From: Rubripirellula sp.
GTDB taxonomy: Bacteria; Planctomycetota; Planctomycetia; Pirellulales; Pirellulaceae
Assembly: GCA_012270065.1 (NCBI GenBank)
Contig: JAAXJB010000092.1
Span: 22,322 to 86,321 of the forward strand
Direction: 5' to 3'
Length of the DNA stretch: 64,000 bases
Below, piece by piece: positions 50,001 through 58,367 of this stretch. Positions within the stretch are counted from its first letter, which is position 1, and each line of letters opens with the position of its first letter. Made by a program: the position numbers and the translations under genes. A model generated the notes under the pieces. That model was not told where the DNA came from. It was given only the letters and a program-made list of their open reading frames with translations, and did no database searches.

Positions 50001-52121
50001 CGTTGTTCCATAAGAAGCCGGAGCATCTCCAAAATCCAGAGTGGAGCGGAAGCCGAAGTTGTATTCGTTTGAGGTAGCAACTCCATCGAAGAAGATGTTG
50101 TGCTCACCGCTTGCCGGACTGGAAACCTGATAGCCGGGAGCCGGCACGGCGCGAATGGTGTAGTTTCCGGCCCCTTGGAAGTTGAAGAAGTAACTACCGT
50201 CCGCATCAGTGACCGTGTTGGCTTCGCCGAGGTCAGGGCGGTTGTCCCCATCAGTGTCCAGATAAACGTAAATGCCTTCCAGTGGAGCCTCATTGTTGTC
50301 CATGACGCCATCCCCATCGGCATCATCAAATGCAACACCCGTTTTCACACCACTCACAATACCGAAGCCGAATTCGACCCCACTAACCGCTCCGCCGTTG
50401 GGAACATTGACAGAGACAACGGTCGGGGTAGATGCCAGATAAGGAGCAGGTGCGGATGCATAGAGTTGGACGACACCAGCACTCACACTCAATGCAAAAT
50501 TACCGTCCAGATCAGTGATGTCGATAGGCTCGCCCGCCGTATGTTCACCATCGCCGTTGACGTCAGCAAACACCGTCACTCCGGCCAGGCCGCCGTCTCC
50601 GATGCCGCTGCCGTTGAGGTTCTCATCGAAGAACACACGACCGCTGACATTACCGCCACCCTGTGTTCCGGCAGACAACAGGTGGGCCAGCGTATTCGTG
50701 ATCTCATTTGTTCCCAGGAAACCCTCGTTGGCACTGTAGAAGTCGTCGGCAAATACTGGGGCAACGTCATCCGATGTTCCGTAAATGCCGTCCGGCCCAA
50801 GCCCCTGAAAATAGGGAATCGAGTTGGCAGCACCCTCGTCCGAAAGCGTACCAGTGAAGTTGTCACCGTTGGTATGAGCCATGCCCAGCGTGTGGCCGGC
50901 TTCGTGGGCAACCACTGCTGCCAAAAAGTCACCGATGAAGTCAACCTGACTGTTATTGGGACTGATGCCTCCATCGATTGCATCCTGAGCATCCGCACCA
51001 AACAAATCGAGAGCGAAGAACCCATAACCTGACAAATCGAAGTTCCCCAAGTCAACGCTTTGCGCGTATCCATAGGCACCATCACGATTAATATCAACTC
51101 CGCTTCCCCCGATCATCATCCGGGTCAAACGCGGGTCGTTGAGGGAAATCTGGCCGCCATGGTCGCGGCTGTTGAGTATTCGAACAGCGTATTCGCCTGG
51201 AACCGAAGAGTCGCTGTAATCACCGTTCTCACCTGTTTGAACCAGATCCTCAAAAATGCGGACGGTTCCGGTGATCACCTTTTCCATGATGTTGTTGGCG
51301 GCATTGATGTTGTCCGCCTCAATCCCGAGCAAGGGAAGAGATTCAATCAGACTCGGGATTCTTACAAACCCTGGTAAACCAACCAGGTTTCCATCGATTA
51401 CGTCCCCATCAAAGTCCAAGTAAATGATCTGGGCGTCACCAACCTCCAATTCTTCGGTCACCGGGCGATAAGCTCTCAGGCCGATCGTGTAATTGTTGAG
51501 CGGACCCAAGACATCGGGAGCAACTGTCAGGTAGTACGTGCCATCTCTGGGAACAACATACGTCCCGGTCGAATTTCCGACGGTCTGACGAGGTGCATGG
51601 GGGTATTGGTCAGAAAATAGACTGGTCGTGCTGCCATAAACGGTCTGACCAGAAATGTCACGAATGATGAATTGATTTGCAGCACCCAACACAGCAATAT
51701 CGAGGATATCGCCACCCCGCAGCGTCATGCCAAAGGTATCCAAGTCGGCCGTGAAGCCAGTTCCTGACCCGGGCAAGGCGGACTCAAGCGGCAAAGTACC
51801 AAAGATATCGACCGTATCCTGTTGGCCGAAGCCGGTTCCGATCGGCACCACGTCTGCGTTATTGATCGAATCGTTCGCGCCAGACTCCACAAAGGACTCC
51901 GACTCATTGAAGGTGAACGATTGAACTGCACCCACATTACGATTCGTCGTGTACTCGGTCAGCTCCGGGGCAGGCGCAGTGGGCAAATCCGTCAGCACAG
52001 CGAGTAATCGTCGCTCCTCCAATCCCTCCATATTCAAACGACGCTGCTTCTTCTGCAGTCGGTTCGAACGCTTGGTGTTCTTGTCGGGTCTTCTACGTTT
52101 GGCTTGATTTCGTTTGATCAT
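47079..52121 (-). CDS. Giant secreted protein: metalloprotease, SdrD-B, GEVED, cadherin-like and dockerin domains
   Basis: The protein has 1680 residues. A basic N-terminus leads to GLEERRLLA (33-41), an LEPR-XLL-type motif. Then come a PPC-like region (about 95-215), a matrixin-like metalloprotease with H-E-A-G-H-T-L-G-M-A-H at 406-416 (three zinc His and the Glu base present), two SdrD-B-like domains (about 490-590 and 592-690), and a GEVED domain (about 780-862). Bacterial Ig/cadherin-like domains follow (about 868-955, 957-1048, 1230-1338), alternating with two cohesin-like regions (about 1060-1225 and 1345-1515). A type I dockerin lies at about 1525-1590 (DVNNDGFVSPIDALLIVN, then DVNGDYKVTAVDAMLVLN). 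It is surface or secreted. Confidence 0.92.
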   Translation of the reverse strand: MIKRNQAKRRRPDKNTKRSNRLQKKQRRLNMEGLEERRLLAVLTDLPTAPAPELTEYTTNRNVGAVQSFTFNESESFVESGANDSINNADVVPIGTGFGQQDTVDIFGTLPLESALPGSGTGFTADLDTFGMTLRGGDILDIAVLGAANQFIIRDISGQTVYGSTTSLFSDQYPHAPRQTVGNSTGTYVVPRDGTYYLTVAPDVLGPLNNYTIGLRAYRPVTEELEVGDAQIIYLDFDGDVIDGNLVGLPGFVRIPSLIESLPLLGIEADNINAANNIMEKVITGTVRIFEDLVQTGENGDYSDSSVPGEYAVRILNSRDHGGQISLNDPRLTRMMIGGSGVDINRDGAYGYAQSVDLGNFDLSGYGFFALDLFGADAQDAIDGGISPNNSQVDFIGDFLAAVVAHEAGHTLGMAHTNGDNFTGTLSDEGAANSIPYFQGLGPDGIYGTSDDVAPVFADDFYSANEGFLGTNEITNTLAHLLSAGTQGGGNVSGRVFFDENLNGSGIGDGGLAGVTVFADVNGDGEHTAGEPIDITDLDGNFALSVSAGVVQLYASAPAPYLASTPTVVSVNVPNGGAVSGVEFGFGIVSGVKTGVAFDDADGDGVMDNNEAPLEGIYVYLDTDGDNRPDLGEANTVTDADGSYFFNFQGAGNYTIRAVPAPGYQVSSPASGEHNIFFDGVATSNEYNFGFRSTLDFGDAPASYGTTLPDGARHGIVEGLSIGTAPDRDVDGIPSIDATGDDVNMAINDEDGVLQATPLSPGDTASFEVTLTNTTGSTAYLQGFMDFNQDGDFDDAGEKFLSNQTVNSGVTNVVYSVSVPVPSDAPTGDTFMRFRLSKTGNLDSGGFAGTGEVQDHQVTVLSGSDIANDDYFEVARNSVSVPLDVLANDFQLAGNSLIIDSLNTIGTLGIVPPPTNNQITYTPPNGFIGFDSFSYTVRDQFGNTATASVVVNVKFQSNVPIALDDIFSVPTNSTNRPLAVLDNDISSINGGLAITSVSAGTEGGIISVVAGGQSIRYTPQENFSGTEQFLYTIQDGAGLVSQATVTVNMLPESLDDDLLEFDIEIMDATNGGAIEHVTVGQEFTVRVTVDDLRPGLTNGVTSAFFDLLYTSALVSTVDTNPNDGFDFDVEFGPLFSGGGAFRLGSAQTPGVLDEVGSTQDLGNLQQHAGPAVLFEATMRANAAGIAVFAGDPANTLEAECVLFDENTALDLAQLRFNSTQLTILPDSEFITAAVDDSFPDGLDSNGDVIVNSSPQRSVLDVLDNDNLGMNGTITEFDVLTGASKGIVLVEDNGTPNDLEDDYLSYRPNAGASGLEEFSYFVVTTEGVMTSATVTLALGNQNSEADVAFDFALVDRSGSLLDPAAVTVGDEIGLQITVDDTRALGLATLVYAGYLDVLYSADNLTPVAPTSGEYNFDVEFDPAFRANAGSGTAAIPGIIDELGSLRQNTSFTFPYTNDDPKELATVFFDVTGPGTMQFKGSPADLMPQHDTLLFLDNNPVPIENIKHDVLTITIGAAGSQQQNQGDNLDVNNDGFVSPIDALLIVNQMAVVGEGESGSGNDSSSKIYPDVNGDYKVTAVDAMLVLNGLSGMANSGEGEQVVAQNVERDATNSQSTDAVFMDLGSDLLNEVDKIAITDCPLAPEEIASVESVESVVGQDVRDEEEDNGLLDILAGDVDQVWS

Positions 52122-52643
52122 CGAGTGTCTCTACCAAATTCACGACTCACGACGTTTCGCCGTCATGATTCGGAACGGTTTATAAGGATGAACAGGGTCA
52201 CAGATCGGTTGGCGATGGTGTTCGGAATGGAATTTTCCCATTCTCGAGGCATTTGCCAACTCGCGCATTGTCTAGCATCGGTCAAAAGTTTCGCTATCGT
52301 TTGCCAAACACCCGGTAGCTCCCCATTCACCTATTAGGGGCTTTGGGTATTCTGGGTAATCCGGGCAAACCGAGTCTGCGATTCTAATTACACCCGTTAA
52401 GGTGTCAACGAAACGCATGTTATCGGATGCATTGCGGGTGCCAAAGTTCCATCGTGTCTCCCAGAATCCTATTAATCGGACCAACCGGATTCTCAGCACA
52501 CTCGCCAGAGCAAGTGTTCATTTGTTCACAATGAGACCCATTGAGTAGATATTGTAGGCGTAATGGCACAAAAAAACCCGCCTCGCCGTAGCGAAGCGGG
52601 ATGAAGGATTGGGTCGATCACGTGCCTCGTGGCACGATCTGAT
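52122..52643. other. Leader/intergenic region upstream of the dockerin giant gene
   Basis: These 522 bases lie between the giant gene start and the BBP7 gene stop. They contain the terminator at 52570-52600 and an 11-base palindrome GTTTGCCAAAC at 52299-52309, flanked by GCTA/TAGC, about 180 bases before the giant gene start. CAAACACCC (52305-52313) recurs upstream of the solenoid gene. No coding sequence is supported. Confidence 0.55.
52570..52600 (-). terminator. Rho-independent terminator of the BBP7 gene
   Basis: On the minus strand, CCCGCTTCGC pairs with GCGAGGCGGG (one U-G pair) around a four-base loop and is followed by seven T. It lies 44 bases after the BBP7 stop at 52644. This is a textbook intrinsic terminator. 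Confidence 0.88.
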
Positions 52644-54071
52644 CTACCAGTTGTATTCGGCTCCAAACGAGAAACCTTGAACGACCAGGTCGTCGAATAC
52701 ATAGGCCGGGTCGACGGGGCTTCCTCCGGGAGCAAGGCTGAGAACGGAATTCTTGTCGATTGACGCGAAGGCAATGTCTTCTGCGGCGATCGCGTAATAT
52801 GCCGAGCGGAATTTCCAAGAGTGATTGAGTTGCCAGATGAATTTGAGCTCAAACTCGCACATCAGGTCATTGCCTCGATGAGTGTCATTGATCACTGCGT
52901 TTGCAATCGAGTTCGAATTGACGGTGAATGAACGCTTGGCTTCGTTTTGCACCCAGGCGGTTTTCAGCCCCATCCCGAGTCGTACCCCGGAGTGGATATT
53001 CCACCAAACATCACCACCCACCTGAGCTCCAAACATGTGGTTCCTGACTCGATCACTTGAATCGAAGAACCGTGTGGGGCTGCGATAAGCGGAGTACTGC
53101 ATTTCATTCCGGAATTGCAGGTACCGCAAACCGAACAGCCATGATCCCTGGAAGCGGCAGTAAGGGCCCATCGTGCGGCGACGGTAATTCAATTCGATCG
53201 TGTGGAATTCACTTTCAACACCGATGCTTTGAGACGACGATTCGTCAACATCATCAAGTACAACGGCTGTGCCAAAGTCGGTAATGAAAGAGTAGAGGTT
53301 GTTGGTCGCAGAGTTAGCAACGGCTCGTGCATCCCACTCATTGCCACCCATGTAGTTGGCTTCAATGTTTCCCCCAACGCCGCAGATCAATGCACCTGAG
53401 AGCCTTACGCCGGCCGCCAATTCGTCACCGTCTTTCGCATCATTGAGCGATAAAGCAACATCAGTCGGGGGATTCACTGACCCCACGCCGGTCACTGGCA
53501 TGTTATTCAGCCCCTGCGTGTGACCCAGAAAAACAGCCTCGACCGAAAGATCATACCAACGCAGGCCACAAATCTCTCCGTAAGGTCGTAAACCGTTGCC
53601 CAAGCCTCGCAAGTTACTGCCCAAATAGCGAGGATCGATCGACCAGTAATTACAAAAGGCGTCAAAGCAACTACCCCCGCTCAAGAGACCTGAACCACTT
53701 TCGCGACACCCCATTAACCCTCCTCGTAAAAGACCGTTGCCAAAAGCGGTCGCACGAGGGTCACAAGAGCCGCAATTCTCATCACACTGACCACCAGACA
53801 TGAAACCGACAGGCATGATGCCTCCGGGAAAAGCGGCAGCACCGTTGTTCATCATCCCCGCCGAAAATGCCATCCCAGCCGGCACAACGCCTCCTTGATA
53901 CATCGACGGGTGAGTCATTCCTGCTGGAGTGACATACCCGCTGGCATCGTAATCCGCATTGGCGATTGGCATCTGTGCGGTGGCCGGCAGTGCGATAAGT
54001 GCTGCACAAACAGCAATCGCCCTGAGGCTCCAAGAACGTGAAAGTATTCGGTATTGAGTCATTCGGTGCAT
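52644..54071 (-). CDS. BBP7 family outer-membrane beta-barrel protein
   Basis: The 475-residue protein has a signal peptide (LRAIAVCAALIALPATA|QM). A Gly/Met/Pro-rich segment (about 40-95: MTHPSMYQGGVVPAGMAFS...) precedes a Cys-rich stretch (QCDENCGSCDP). The barrel part (about 165-475) has alternating aromatic beta strands such as WYDLSVEAVFLG, VRLSGALICGVGGNIEANYMGG, CRFQGSWLFGLRYLQF and a terminal FSFGAEYNW, ending in an aromatic residue as outer-membrane barrels do. BBP7 proteins are abundant in Planctomycetes; transport role unknown. A start at 54062 (MTQYRI) is possible. Confidence 0.87.
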   Translation of the reverse strand: MHRMTQYRILSRSWSLRAIAVCAALIALPATAQMPIANADYDASGYVTPAGMTHPSMYQGGVVPAGMAFSAGMMNNGAAAFPGGIMPVGFMSGGQCDENCGSCDPRATAFGNGLLRGGLMGCRESGSGLLSGGSCFDAFCNYWSIDPRYLGSNLRGLGNGLRPYGEICGLRWYDLSVEAVFLGHTQGLNNMPVTGVGSVNPPTDVALSLNDAKDGDELAAGVRLSGALICGVGGNIEANYMGGNEWDARAVANSATNNLYSFITDFGTAVVLDDVDESSSQSIGVESEFHTIELNYRRRTMGPYCRFQGSWLFGLRYLQFRNEMQYSAYRSPTRFFDSSDRVRNHMFGAQVGGDVWWNIHSGVRLGMGLKTAWVQNEAKRSFTVNSNSIANAVINDTHRGNDLMCEFELKFIWQLNHSWKFRSAYYAIAAEDIAFASIDKNSVLSLAPGGSPVDPAYVFDDLVVQGFSFGAEYNW

Positions 54072-54771
54072 CGCAAACGTCTCCGCGGCATCCGCCGCAT
54101 GGCTATAGGCCGATCATTCATTTGCGGGGCAACATGTCCAAAACCCAGAATCGCTTCGGACACGCAATCGAAGCCGGTAAACAGATCACGCTTACTCAAC
54201 TTCACGACTTTGCACGCGGCAAACAACAACAGCGCTGCTGCTTTGGCGAACAAAGACATTCCCCCCCTGATTGTTTTGCTTTGAAGCAGTTGGCCACTGA
54301 ATGCTCGTGAAAAGGACGATGCCCAATCAACCAGCGTCTACAGAACAACCGCGACATGCGGAGTTATCGGCACAACTGGCCACCGGCATTTGGTTATTCC
54401 ACTCGATCAGAGTAGGAAAACTTTGCCGACCACCGAAATCGACGACCAAAGACATACCCGATTCGCAAGCATCATCCGCGCAAGACCCCTCATTTCGCTG
54501 GTATTTTCCCATGCACCCATGCTTCCAACCAGCATTTTCAACCATCTCGAAATTCAGACAAAATCAGTCCTCCACCATTCTTGGGGCGATGCATGGCGGT
54601 GGAGTTTGACCACTTTTCAATGCTAGCAACGACACAGCGCTAGCAACGACACAGCCTGATCACTCAGAAAGACAAAGACATTCGCATCAAGCTGAGCATT
54701 TGACGCAGACAAAACAGAACATCGCAACATCGCGTCAACCGTTGGGCCATGCCACCCACCTGACCGGTCGG
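54072..54771. other. Long intergenic region
   Basis: These 700 bases lie between the BBP7 gene start and the phosphopantetheinyl transferase stop (both minus strand). The BBP7 promoter should be here. The 17-bp duplication at 54622-54655 is the only clear structure. Several frames of 60-100 codons overlap but none has motif or start support. Confidence 0.55.
54622..54655. repeat. Perfect tandem duplication of a 17-bp unit
   Basis: GCTAGCAACGACACAGC occurs at 54622-54638 and again at 54639-54655 without a mismatch. It lies in a long non-coding gap. No function is evident. Confidence 0.9.
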
Positions 54772-55500
54772 TCAAAGCACATCTTCGAAACGTTGAAGCT
54801 TCAAGTCAGGCTGCTGCGCGGCGGAATCGGCTCCAAATGCAACAGCCCCGATGTACCCGGGGCGTGGTTCCATCAAGAAGAAACTCCAATGTGCGATTGA
54901 TTCAAGATCCGGATTGAGCATACGGATGACTGGGTTCCTGGAATCGATTCTCTCAAAAGCGAATTCTGCAAGCGGTGTTCGCAAGCCCGTTCCAATTGCT
55001 TTGATGAATGCCTCTTTGAGTGTCCAGATTTTCAGGAATGTGTTTCTGCGAACGTTTTCGGAACCACATCGACGCAGAATCTCGATTTCCGGCTGGGAGA
55101 AGTACCGATCGGCCAGAGCGGGGTCGGTTCTGCGACTGGTTTTTTCCACATCAACCCCGAGGAGTCCCTGACATTCGGTCCCGATACCGCACATTACCAA
55201 GCCATCGGTATGCGCAATATTGAACGGACAACGTGCCCATGATGGTTGGGTGACATAGGGTTTCCCGTTTTTTTCGATCGCAAAACAGATTTCTTCCGGC
55301 TCTACCTGCCCACGCCCAAGCAGTCGCCGCGCCATGCCACGACCAACGACATGCTGATTCCGGCTGGTCGGCACACGAAATTGATTTGCGCGCAGAAGCT
55401 CCTCATCGCTGAGCAAACTTTCACAGCAGCGTTCGAGTAAACCCGGCTCATCGGATGATGAACCGGCGTGCCAGAGTTGAATGGCGGGAATATCTTTCAT
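54772..55500 (-). CDS. 4'-phosphopantetheinyl transferase (Sfp/AcpT superfamily)
   Basis: The 242-residue protein (ATG at 55500; a GTG at 55503 also fits) has the transferase hallmarks: the P-F-N-I-A-H segment near 90-96, GVDVEKTSRR near 115-125 with the Mg2+-binding Asp and Glu, and the W-T-L-K-E-A-F-I-K-A-I-G block near 160-170. It transfers the phosphopantetheine arm of coenzyme A to carrier proteins of fatty-acid, polyketide or peptide synthases. Its length matches the Sfp class, which has broad carrier-protein range. No synthase gene is in the window. It diverges from the small membrane protein gene. Confidence 0.93.
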   Translation of the reverse strand: MKDIPAIQLWHAGSSSDEPGLLERCCESLLSDEELLRANQFRVPTSRNQHVVGRGMARRLLGRGQVEPEEICFAIEKNGKPYVTQPSWARCPFNIAHTDGLVMCGIGTECQGLLGVDVEKTSRRTDPALADRYFSQPEIEILRRCGSENVRRNTFLKIWTLKEAFIKAIGTGLRTPLAEFAFERIDSRNPVIRMLNPDLESIAHWSFFLMEPRPGYIGAVAFGADSAAQQPDLKLQRFEDVL

Positions 55501-55770
55501 CACGTATCAAGGATTCAGAATGGATTCAAACCGCTCGCAACCTGATGAAGTATTCAGGGAGCGCGCGATCAGACAACCGAGGTTCAACGTCAGATTCCAG
55601 ATAGAAGCTGCACACTCGTGATAAGCGTGCTTACCGTCAGAGCCAACACAGCTGTAATAAAAACAGGGCCGTTCTCGAAATCATACCCATTTGTTCGATC
55701 AATAGTGAGTCGGTCCGTCTTCAAACAGGCAGCTCCAAGAACTCCATTTCTCCACAGAACGAACGATTCC

Positions 55771-56271
55771 ATGCCCGCGCCTATGGTCGCTGATGCCTTT
55801 TTGGGTTCAAACATGCAAGCCGCCCAATTCCTGATGGTTGGTGGATTTGTGATGTTGGCGTGGGTTCTGGCTCGCCGCAAGATCCGGGCGGGGAAACGTA
55901 TCAATGCGGACACCAAACGTGCCAATCGGTTGATCAAGGAACTCAGGGAAAATAAAGAACCGTCCGTTCCACTCAGTGGTGCACCTGTCGAAACACAACG
56001 ATGGCAGGCAGCCATGTTTGATTTGCAACGGGAATTGAAAGCAGAACTCGACACGAGAATCGTGATTGTTCAAACACTTCTGAAGCAGGTCGATCACAAA
56101 ATCGAAGCATTGAGTACGCTGCAGGCGAATACTGTTGAAACCGACACGTCAGACGCATCCTCGCATTCAAGAATCAAGGAACTGATGCAGAGGGGTCTCA
56201 ACGCACGGGAGATAGCGATCAAATTGGGTCTTTCGCTCAATGAAGTAGAAATTACGATCGCCAAACTGTAG
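55771..56271 (+). CDS. Small membrane protein with C-terminal helix-turn-helix-like motif
   Basis: The start at 55771 gives 166 residues. A membrane helix lies at about 16-35 (AAQFLMVGGFVMLAWVLA), followed by a basic stop and a helical, coiled-coil-like cytoplasmic part (RANRLIKELREN ... AELDTRIVIVQTLLKQVDHKIEAL). The C-terminus, RIKELMQRGLNAREIAIKLGLSLNEVEITIAKL minus its ends, looks like the helix-turn-helix end of DUF6115/DUF2802-type proteins. Whether it binds DNA is not known. It stands alone between the transferase and folC genes. Confidence 0.75.
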   Translation: MPAPMVADAFLGSNMQAAQFLMVGGFVMLAWVLARRKIRAGKRINADTKRANRLIKELRENKEPSVPLSGAPVETQRWQAAMFDLQRELKAELDTRIVIVQTLLKQVDHKIEALSTLQANTVETDTSDASSHSRIKELMQRGLNAREIAIKLGLSLNEVEITIAKL

Positions 56272-56413
56272 CCTTCTTCCTCGCAGTCAAGGCATGCAAT
56301 CGTCAAACAGATCACGAACATTGGGTAGTCGGAAATTTCTGACCGAATGCACGATCAGGCTGGCCGCGTCGATAACACGTGATGTCCAGCCCGCTGATCC
56401 GCACGAAACTTCT

Positions 56414-57814
56414 CTACTTCGACTTTGAAACAATCCAAGGTCGGGTTTCGGCAGCGAGAAAAAACGATCCGCAAACCACAAGCACTCCATCCGCCGGGAT
56501 CTTTTCCAAAGCAGTTTCGCATGCGGCAACTGGTTCCGCGATCACTTCCACATTTCCCGACCAATCCTTGGGCAGCATCGGCAATAAATCATCTGGCTCG
56601 ACAAATCGGGGATTTCCATGAAACCGTGTGAGCAGGATTTCATCTCCAATCGCAGTCAGTTGCCTGAGCATGACTTGTGCCGATTTATCAACGCTCGTTC
56701 CGAAAACCACAGTGATATGGCGATCAGAAAAACGGCTCCGCAAACAGTCACACAATGCGGCGACAGAATCTTCATTGTGGGCCACATCCACAACAGCCAA
56801 GACATTATCAGCGAGTAAAAACCGCTCCACTCTGCCGGGACAGGTCAAACCTGTCAGACCATCAACCATGGCTTCTGGGGACAGTGGAATACCCTGCTTC
56901 TCAAGAGCCTGTATAGCAGCAAGGGCGATTGCAGCATTCCGGCACTGGTGTTCACCCTCGAGTGGCAAAACCGTGTCAATCTGCAGGCCTGGTTTACCAG
57001 GTCCGGTATAGGAAAGACGAGAACCCCAATGAGCATCCTGAGCACTCTCAAATCGGAAGTCCCGCCCCAATTGCCAAAACTCACAATGGTTTGCTCGTGC
57101 GGTTGATTCCACCACCGCCTGAGCTCCCCGATCGATGACTCCACTCACCACCGGAACACCATTCTTGATGATCCCCGCCTTTTCCGCCGCAATCTCAACG
57201 AGGTTGTTTCCCAGCACATGCTGATGATCAAGACCGATCGAAGTGACGACCGAGATACTCGGCGAACAGACATTGGTACTATCCAATCGGCCGCCCAAAC
57301 CAACTTCCAGAACAATGGCCTGACAATTCGATCTTTGAAAATGAAGCAGTGCCAACGCAGTCGTGAGTTCGAAAAACGATGGGTTGTCACTTTGGGAGTG
57401 CGAGTCTGTGCTTGATGGCTGGTTTTCTACCACCCGTCTGAGTTCCGCGACCAGGGTCGTCAGGTCTTCTGATGAACATGGCTGACCATCCACCTTGAAC
57501 CGTTCTTCCAGACGATGCAAGTGAGGTGAAGTGTAGAGTCCTGTACGGAACCCACTCGCTGTCAGGATTTCTGACACCATGGCTGCGACAGAACCCTTGC
57601 CCTTTGTTCCGGCGATATGGATCAGTGGAACAGGTGGAGACGGGTTGCACGAATGAAGAAAATGAGCCAATCCCAAATCACTGAGTAGCTCATTCATTCT
57701 CTGAAGGCGAAACCTGTAACGATTCGCATTCGAACCGCTCATTTTTTCATAGTTGATTTGCCCATGCAAAAAGCTGAGAGCACGTTGGTAGGCATCGCCC
57801 GATGGTGTGTGCAT
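56414..57814 (-). CDS. folC: Bifunctional folylpolyglutamate synthase/dihydrofolate synthase
   Basis: I choose ATG 57814 (466 residues); a TTG at 57847 is possible. The N-terminus has YQRALSFLHGQINYE and RMNELLSDLGL, typical of FolC. The ATP-binding loop is HIAGTKGKGSVAAMV near 65-80. Also visible are LYTSPHLHRLEERFKVDG, TALALLHFQRSNCQAIVLEVGLGGRLDSTN, SIGLDHQHVLG and the C-terminal domain (AVVDVAHNEDSVAAL). The enzyme adds glutamate to dihydropteroate and to folates in the cytoplasm. It is a housekeeping gene; length and motifs are normal. Confidence 0.95.
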   Translation of the reverse strand: MHTPSGDAYQRALSFLHGQINYEKMSGSNANRYRFRLQRMNELLSDLGLAHFLHSCNPSPPVPLIHIAGTKGKGSVAAMVSEILTASGFRTGLYTSPHLHRLEERFKVDGQPCSSEDLTTLVAELRRVVENQPSSTDSHSQSDNPSFFELTTALALLHFQRSNCQAIVLEVGLGGRLDSTNVCSPSISVVTSIGLDHQHVLGNNLVEIAAEKAGIIKNGVPVVSGVIDRGAQAVVESTARANHCEFWQLGRDFRFESAQDAHWGSRLSYTGPGKPGLQIDTVLPLEGEHQCRNAAIALAAIQALEKQGIPLSPEAMVDGLTGLTCPGRVERFLLADNVLAVVDVAHNEDSVAALCDCLRSRFSDRHITVVFGTSVDKSAQVMLRQLTAIGDEILLTRFHGNPRFVEPDDLLPMLPKDWSGNVEVIAEPVAACETALEKIPADGVLVVCGSFFLAAETRPWIVSKSK

Positions 57815-58367
57815 GGGGAGAGTCGAATCGTTCAACAGAGCGGGCAATCCGGAAAAAGACTGATGGGAATGAAAGGATGAATGCTGAGTTCACCGGCGTA
57901 GCAAATTGATTGATGATTCAGTCCTGATTTGCAAGCCCCAATCATCAAATAGGCTGGTTTTACCATCAGGCCGGGAATCTGGAAGCCAGATGTGAAAGGA
58001 CTGTTACGGATGACCGTTTCGCCCGAATAATCATCGTTTTTATCGTCCAGAGCAACCATTTCCACTCCTGATGCGTAGGAGACCAGCGGTGGAATGACGG
58101 GAAAAACGTAAGATTACGGATCAGATCCGTTGTGCGGGGTCGTCTACCGCGTCTCCTGCACAAAAATGCGAACACTTTCCGGAGTTGCGGCGTAGCGTAC
58201 GAATCTCTGGTGTAGGGTCTATCAGCATTGCCACAGGGCAATTTGTGGGATCAGCCACCAAAAGCCTTATCGCATCCCGGTGCCTGAGCGGCTCGGTTTC
58301 CCCAGAAATTGCCGACTCTCTGCCATGTTTGCCAAATTTTGCCCTCTCCTTACGGAAGTCTTTTACC
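57815..58367. other. Divergent intergenic region
   Basis: These 553 bases lie between folC (left) and the ABC transporter operon (right), so both promoters should be here. The frame of the ABC gene is open to about 58185, but the extra 61 residues have no domain support. No hairpin or repeat stands out. Confidence 0.55.

Noticed and set aside
52122-52420. Leader of the giant gene considered as a c-di-GMP-I (GEMM) riboswitch because of a GGCAAAC...GAAA run on the minus strand
   Set aside because: The second conserved block (GACGCAAAGC type) and the receptor pairing are missing, so it does not fit the motif.
54038-54626. Several 70-100 codon frames in the gap upstream of the BBP7 gene
   Set aside because: They overlap in different frames, partly cover the BBP7 start, and show no recognisable motif.
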